Source of the DNA: a cf. Phormidesmis sp. LEGE 11477
GTDB lineage: Bacteria > Cyanobacteriota > Cyanobacteriia > Phormidesmidales > Phormidesmidaceae
NCBI RefSeq assembly: GCF_015207105.1
Contig: NZ_JADEXO010000003.1
Location: forward strand, 1-64,000
Reading direction: 5' to 3'
DNA length: 64,000 bases
Shown one piece after another: positions 60,229 to 64,000 of this stretch. The notes beneath the pieces were generated by a model. The model saw nothing but the letters and a program-made list of their open reading frames with translations. It was not told the DNA's origin and searched no databases. The first letter of the stretch is position 1. Every line of letters starts with the position of its first letter. The position numbers were made by a program, and so were the translations under genes.

Positions 60229-61731
60229 CTACTGACCTCGCAATCTTCTCAGCAGCTCTAAAGCCGCCTCCCGGCCCATTCCCTGACGGTTTTCGCTGTG
60301 CTTCCAGAATTCTTCCCACCAGTCTTCGGGCTCTTGATGATTGCCTTCGTATTCGGTTGGGCGACCCGTACGGCCATCGGTGACCAGGCTACCCACATAG
60401 TCGGCATCGTCGTAGATTCGCTGAATCTGCTCGTCGATTTCGGCTAGGTCCGCTGCGGAGACAACGCCGTTATCGGTAGCTTTGTAGAACTGAATGGTGA
60501 CACGAATCGGAAAGTTTGGATCGCGTTCTATGGCGAGGTTGTCAATTTCGGTAAACGGCCCTTCGACTTCGCCATGGCTGATGACAGCCGCTTCGACATT
60601 GCTACGGTTGCTGGAAAGCGCGGTAGGTTCAGGGGCAGCAGATTCTAGCATCATCAGGTCACTTTGAGCGCCGAAGTTGCCGAAGGGTTCTTTTTGTTTA
60701 AGCGGCACCTGGATCAGCATCACCATATTGAGCCCGGCCTCTTCTGACACTTCGACAGGCGGAAGTTCGAGCGTTTCCGCTTGTTCAGCTTGCTCGGTGC
60801 GAAAGTCGCTGATGCGTTTTCCCGTCAAAGAAGCGCGATCGCCATTCTGATTAAAGAACAATCTTTGCCCCCAGGTGCGCCCAGTATCAAAGCCGTCTCT
60901 TTGATTGTCAATGACCGTGACGCTAGTGCCCTCGCGAGTCGCCAATATAGTCAGCACCGCCGGGTCACCCGGATAAGACTGATAGTTGAACAAAACGGGA
61001 TTAAAGGTGGCTTCTCCGTTTGCAGGAATGGGTAGAAATGCCGCCTGTGCGCTGACTAAGATATGAGAATCGCGTTCGGCTAGCAAAGAATTTCTACGAC
61101 CCGCCCAAGAATCTGGCTCGCTCAGGTAGCGCCGCAGATCTTCTAGCACGTCTGCGAGCTGAGTAGATTCTACGTCTTCACCTTTTTCATTGCCTGTCAG
61201 AACAGAGAGATTTTGTAAGGGAATATCGGCAGTGCGATCGCTAAAGTTAGGATAGCGAATCACAGGCATCAAGTGTAGCTGCGACTGGTCAGATCGCGGA
61301 TCGCGGTGCTCGACTTGAATAGTCATATCACTGATATTAGGGCCAACGGCAGAGTTATCGTAGCGGCCCGTATCTTCCCAGGTCACGTCCATAATCTGCA
61401 GCCCTTTTTCGTCTGCAAGCTGCTGCGCCTGAGAGTCGTGGATCATAGACTTGGTGCGGTCGATGACCTCGCCGTATTGTTCGTAGTTAGCTATGTCTGC
61501 AATTAGCGGGGCAGGTTCTCTTGTATTAGCGGTCGTATCGACAGTTCCATCGCTGACAGCCTCGTTATTCACAGCTTGGTTATTCACAGTCTCGTCATTA
61601 GCCGCGTCATTAGCAGGCGGAGTCATGATTCCCCAAGACTGGGCCAAGACAGTTTTACCTAGTCCTGAGACAGAAAGCGTACCTAAGATAAGCGGTAGGG
61701 CTAGAAGTCTATTAAGGGCGAGCTTGTTCAT
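60229..61731 (-). CDS. Exported protein of unknown function
   Basis: A 500-aa protein with a signal peptide ending near KTVLAQS (residue 32). A low-complexity segment made by 15-bp repeats follows (NNQAVNNEAVSDGTV), then a globular part with YPNFSDRTADIPLQNLS, LLAERDSHILVSAQAAFLPI and NPVLFNYQSYPGDPAVLTIL. The acidic, Trp-rich C-terminus contains EDWWEEFWKH. I recognise no family with a known function. Periplasmic or outer-envelope location is inferred. Confidence 0.72.
   Translation of the reverse strand: MNKLALNRLLALPLILGTLSVSGLGKTVLAQSWGIMTPPANDAANDETVNNQAVNNEAVSDGTVDTTANTREPAPLIADIANYEQYGEVIDRTKSMIHDSQAQQLADEKGLQIMDVTWEDTGRYDNSAVGPNISDMTIQVEHRDPRSDQSQLHLMPVIRYPNFSDRTADIPLQNLSVLTGNEKGEDVESTQLADVLEDLRRYLSEPDSWAGRRNSLLAERDSHILVSAQAAFLPIPANGEATFNPVLFNYQSYPGDPAVLTILATREGTSVTVIDNQRDGFDTGRTWGQRLFFNQNGDRASLTGKRISDFRTEQAEQAETLELPPVEVSEEAGLNMVMLIQVPLKQKEPFGNFGAQSDLMMLESAAPEPTALSSNRSNVEAAVISHGEVEGPFTEIDNLAIERDPNFPIRVTIQFYKATDNGVVSAADLAEIDEQIQRIYDDADYVGSLVTDGRTGRPTEYEGNHQEPEDWWEEFWKHSENRQGMGREAALELLRRLRGQ
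61561..61605. repeat. 15-bp in-frame tandem repeat after a signal peptide
   Basis: Three diverged copies of ctcgttattcacagc. On the minus strand they encode ETVNN/QAVNN/EAV-type units between the signal peptide and the globular domain. Confidence 0.8.
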
Positions 61732-62325
61732 AGAGCTGCTTTTAGCTGTTTTGGTAGTGGATCTCTTTGAATTTCTAGAATAGAGCCTGCTTAATGAGGC
61801 ACTAGAACGGTTGCGGAAAATGAAACGAAGGATAAGACACTTAGTCTAAGAAGCGCTGTCTAGTCAGCAAGACAGGCCAATAATGTCAATAATTTTAATT
61901 CTCCTTATTGATTTTTTACGACTGTTTACGTTTCTCATATTTCTTAACACGTCGCCGTCAGGTTAGAGAAAACGTCAAGACTTAGACCTCAATCTAAACA
62001 GAAGTTGCTATTTTGATTTGTCAGTTTCTATTAGACATGTTTTTCTACAACCGGTTGCTGCGGGCTTTGAGAATAGTAGCGATCGCCGATTATGAATCTG
62101 TTATTTATCCGTTATGAATCTGTTGTTCATCCGTTATGAATTTGTTATGCGGTGTTAATTTCTTTGCGCCTCTAGCTACAATAAAGCAGTCATTTACGCC
62201 ACGCTTAGCTGACCGACTGTCTTTCTTGAAAAGGGGCCTAAAGAGGGACTGTTGAGTGGGATTGTTGAGTGGGATCGGTCGCTTGCCGTGAGTGATTAGA
62301 AGTTTTATGTGCAGGGTAATTCGTG
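61732..62325. other. Divergent intergenic region with tandem repeats
   Basis: About 594 bp between divergent genes. It contains a triplicated 22-bp unit (62086-62152) and a 13-bp duplication gttgagtgggatt/gttgagtgggatc (62251-62276). Promoters for both genes should be here. No RNA gene or coding frame is supported. Confidence 0.5.
62086..62152. repeat. 22-bp tandem repeat in the intergenic region
   Basis: Three copies of ccgttatgaatctgttgttc with at (22 bp); the first has one extra base and the third is diverged. Confidence 0.85.
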
Positions 62326-64000
62326 ATGTTGTTTGAGCCTTCGTCTTCTGAGTCAATGTTTTTGGCGACTAAAGGGACTTTCCCATTAGCCGAATCGACT
62401 AGTCCTGATCTTATTTTAGAGTCACTTCAAAACCAATCTTCACTAGCTTTGAACAGACCAGAACCGATCGACTTAGCTGGGGCGCTGGCCAGTAGTGAGA
62501 CTAGCAGTAAGGCCAATAGGGAGATGACTTTTGGTGAGATGGCCTTTGGTGAGATAGCTTTTGGTGAGACAACCTTTGAGCAGTCTACCGCTCATACAGG
62601 CGTTGTGTATGATGCCAGCGGCATCGGCACATTGGATCCCCTGACGGGTCTGTCTCAATCTGTTGCTACAACGATGCTGCTCAATAGTCAAGGTGATGCG
62701 ATCGCCAAGTCTACTCAGCCAGAATATAAATCCGAAAGTCTCGATAGAGTTTTGATAGAGGAAGATTCTTTTGTCAAAGAGTTCTCGAATACTCAGAAAG
62801 CTAACACAGACTACAGACTAATGCTGTCTGAGGCTGCTGCGGGTTCTTCTAAACCTGACCGGGCGGGAAATACTCCTGGAAGGGCCCGCGATTTAGGTGT
62901 TTTGAACCAGTCTACCCGAGTCAAAGACTTTGTTGGCAGAAATGATCGAAACGACTTTTATCGCTTTAGTCTCTCACAGGAGAGTAAATTTAGCCTATCG
63001 CTGACTGGGTTGGGAGAAAATGCCAATGTGAGGCTACTCAGCAGTGACAGAAAGACAATTGAAAAGTCTGCTAATAAGAGAACAGACGCTGAAAGTATCG
63101 AGCGAACTTTGGCAGCAGGCGACTACCTCATAAAGGTTTTCTCGCATAAACAGTCCGATACCGCCTACAAACTTCAGCTATCTGCAACGGCAGCTTTGTC
63201 TTCACCAAATCCGAACGTTAGACCAGGCGATACATTAGATACCGCTGGCGATCTTGGCAGCTTTAGCGGCAGCCGCTCCTTTGAGAACTCGCTTGGATCT
63301 ACCAATCAAAATGACTACTACCGCTTCACGTTAGAAAAAGACAGCGACTTTAGCCTGATCTTAGGCGTATTGAGTGGGCCTGTGGACGCGCAGCTATTAG
63401 ACAGTAGCGGCAGTGCGATCGCCAATTCTGCTTGGGTTTCGGGCCGCGATGAGAGCATTAGGGTGGCGCTGACAGCGGGAACCTACTATGTAAACGTTTC
63501 TCCTTATTTCTCATTTATAGGCGCAGACTACACGCTAGATCTATCGGCAACAGAGCGCTCGAACCAAGCAGGCAACACGTTTGCGACTGCGTTTAATATG
63601 GGCCGACTCAGTAAACAGCGCTCTTTCCAAAGCTTTGTAGGGCCTTACAACAAAAATGACTACTATCGCTTTAACGTTAATAAAGTCAGTCAGCTAGAAG
63701 TATCCCTAGGCGATCTAGGGGCGCTTGCCAGCGTCGAACTATATGACAGTAGCGGTACTAGCCTTCGGTCTTCTCAGCATGAAGGCATATTGCCTGAAGG
63801 CATGCTGAAGTCGTTGCACCCCGGCACGTATTATGTTCGCGTCTATGTGAATCCCTATTACAGCCGCGATACTGACTATACTTTATCGCTGTCTACCACC
63901 CCGCTATCTATTGCAGACGGCGCTGGTAATACAAGAGAGAAAGCTCGTGACCTAGGTGTTTTGAATCGCAGTCGTTCTGTTAGCGATCTGTTGGGAGCGG
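62326..64000 (+). CDS. Multi-PPC-domain secreted protein, 3' end beyond the window
   Basis: The frame is open from ATG 62326 to the edge (558 codons), so the protein is partial. After a 175-residue N-terminal region with low complexity come at least four beta-sandwich repeats of the bacterial pre-peptidase C-terminal (PPC) type. They start near residues 180, 299, 414 and 531, the last truncated. Each shows GNT..-A-DLG, NDYYRF, a LLDS/YDSSG strand, an AGTYYVNV-type strand and D-YTLDLSAT. PPC repeats occur in secreted or surface proteins, often next to protease domains; a catalytic domain could lie beyond the edge. There is no N-terminal signal peptide, so type I secretion is possible. A 15-bp repeat expands residues 66-85. 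Confidence 0.85.
   Translation, partial: MLFEPSSSESMFLATKGTFPLAESTSPDLILESLQNQSSLALNRPEPIDLAGALASSETSSKANREMTFGEMAFGEIAFGETTFEQSTAHTGVVYDASGIGTLDPLTGLSQSVATTMLLNSQGDAIAKSTQPEYKSESLDRVLIEEDSFVKEFSNTQKANTDYRLMLSEAAAGSSKPDRAGNTPGRARDLGVLNQSTRVKDFVGRNDRNDFYRFSLSQESKFSLSLTGLGENANVRLLSSDRKTIEKSANKRTDAESIERTLAAGDYLIKVFSHKQSDTAYKLQLSATAALSSPNPNVRPGDTLDTAGDLGSFSGSRSFENSLGSTNQNDYYRFTLEKDSDFSLILGVLSGPVDAQLLDSSGSAIANSAWVSGRDESIRVALTAGTYYVNVSPYFSFIGADYTLDLSATERSNQAGNTFATAFNMGRLSKQRSFQSFVGPYNKNDYYRFNVNKVSQLEVSLGDLGALASVELYDSSGTSLRSSQHEGILPEGMLKSLHPGTYYVRVYVNPYYSRDTDYTLSLSTTPLSIADGAGNTREKARDLGVLNRSRSVSDLLGA
62521..62580. repeat. 15-bp in-frame tandem repeat in the PPC protein gene
   Basis: Four copies of gagatgacttttggt with substitutions, encoding EMTFG/EMAFG/EIAFG/ETTFE near the N-terminus. 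Confidence 0.92.

Noticed and set aside
1-64000. tRNA, rRNA, CRISPR, transposase or integrase genes
   Set aside because: Intergenic regions were read for cloverleaf ends, regular spacer arrays and transposase motifs; none was found. A tRNAscan-SE or ISfinder run would be needed to exclude short remnants.

Overview
The window is chromosomal DNA of a cyanobacterium. It carries cyanobacterial hallmark genes: psaM of photosystem I, crtD of the carotenoid pathway, a BicA-type SulP bicarbonate transporter, a fused panC-cmk, ribBA, Ycf35/DUF1257, DUF2997, DUF4335 and narM. It is also rich in the HIP1 octamer GCGATCGC. The genus cannot be fixed from the sequence; a Leptolyngbya/Phormidesmis-like or related filamentous or unicellular lineage is plausible. 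No rRNA, tRNA, CRISPR array, prophage or intact insertion sequence was seen.

Layout. 0.4-3.1 kb: a copper-type P-type ATPase and a tiny membrane protein. 3.2-8.2 kb (minus): a CHRD/RTX secreted protein, a membrane-anchored putative glycoside hydrolase and an esterase. 8.3-11.3 kb: pirin and BicA. 11.3-17.3 kb (minus): a branched-chain-type ABC uptake operon in which permease and both ATPases are fused into one 830-residue protein, followed by a cytosine-deaminase-like amidohydrolase. 17.6-23.3 kb: PAS-GAF histidine kinase, aldo/keto reductase, Yip1-like protein and a hydrolase. 23.3-30.2 kb: PEP-CTERM hydrolase, N-formylglutamate amidohydrolase, CrtD, an acidic disordered protein, prohibitin and PurM. 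30.8-37.1 kb: RlpA, a USP-SulP pair, PanC-Cmk and 5-formyl-THF cyclo-ligase. 37.3-45.1 kb: polyphosphate glucokinase, creatininase-like protein, CtpA protease, RibBA, a DivIC/FtsB-like protein, PsaM and PhoU. 45.6-51.7 kb: RNase R-like protein, UbiX, a LapA-like protein and DUF4335. 51.7-53.9 kb: ferredoxin, Ycf35, DUF2997 and NarM. 53.9-58.5 kb: a guanidine locus. 58.5-64 kb: two secreted proteins of unknown function and an edge-truncated multi-PPC protein.

The most notable system is the guanidine locus. A GdmH-type Ni-dependent guanidine hydrolase and its HypA/HypB-like nickel chaperones are transcribed leftward. A sodium:solute symporter is transcribed rightward. Each arm starts with its own guanidine-I (ykkC) riboswitch aptamer fused to an intrinsic terminator. 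This predicts guanidine-induced import and hydrolysis to urea and ammonium, and makes the symporter a candidate guanidinium importer.

A second theme is short tandem repeats. In-frame 12-, 15- and 18-bp arrays expand linkers or termini in at least eight proteins. Arrays whose period is not a multiple of three (13, 16, 22 and 25 bp) lie in non-coding DNA. Other points are an unlabelled psaM, a 9-codon minicistron overlapping the phoU start, an RNase R-like enzyme with one catalytic Asp replaced by Val, and a bilin-type GAF domain that has lost its cysteine.
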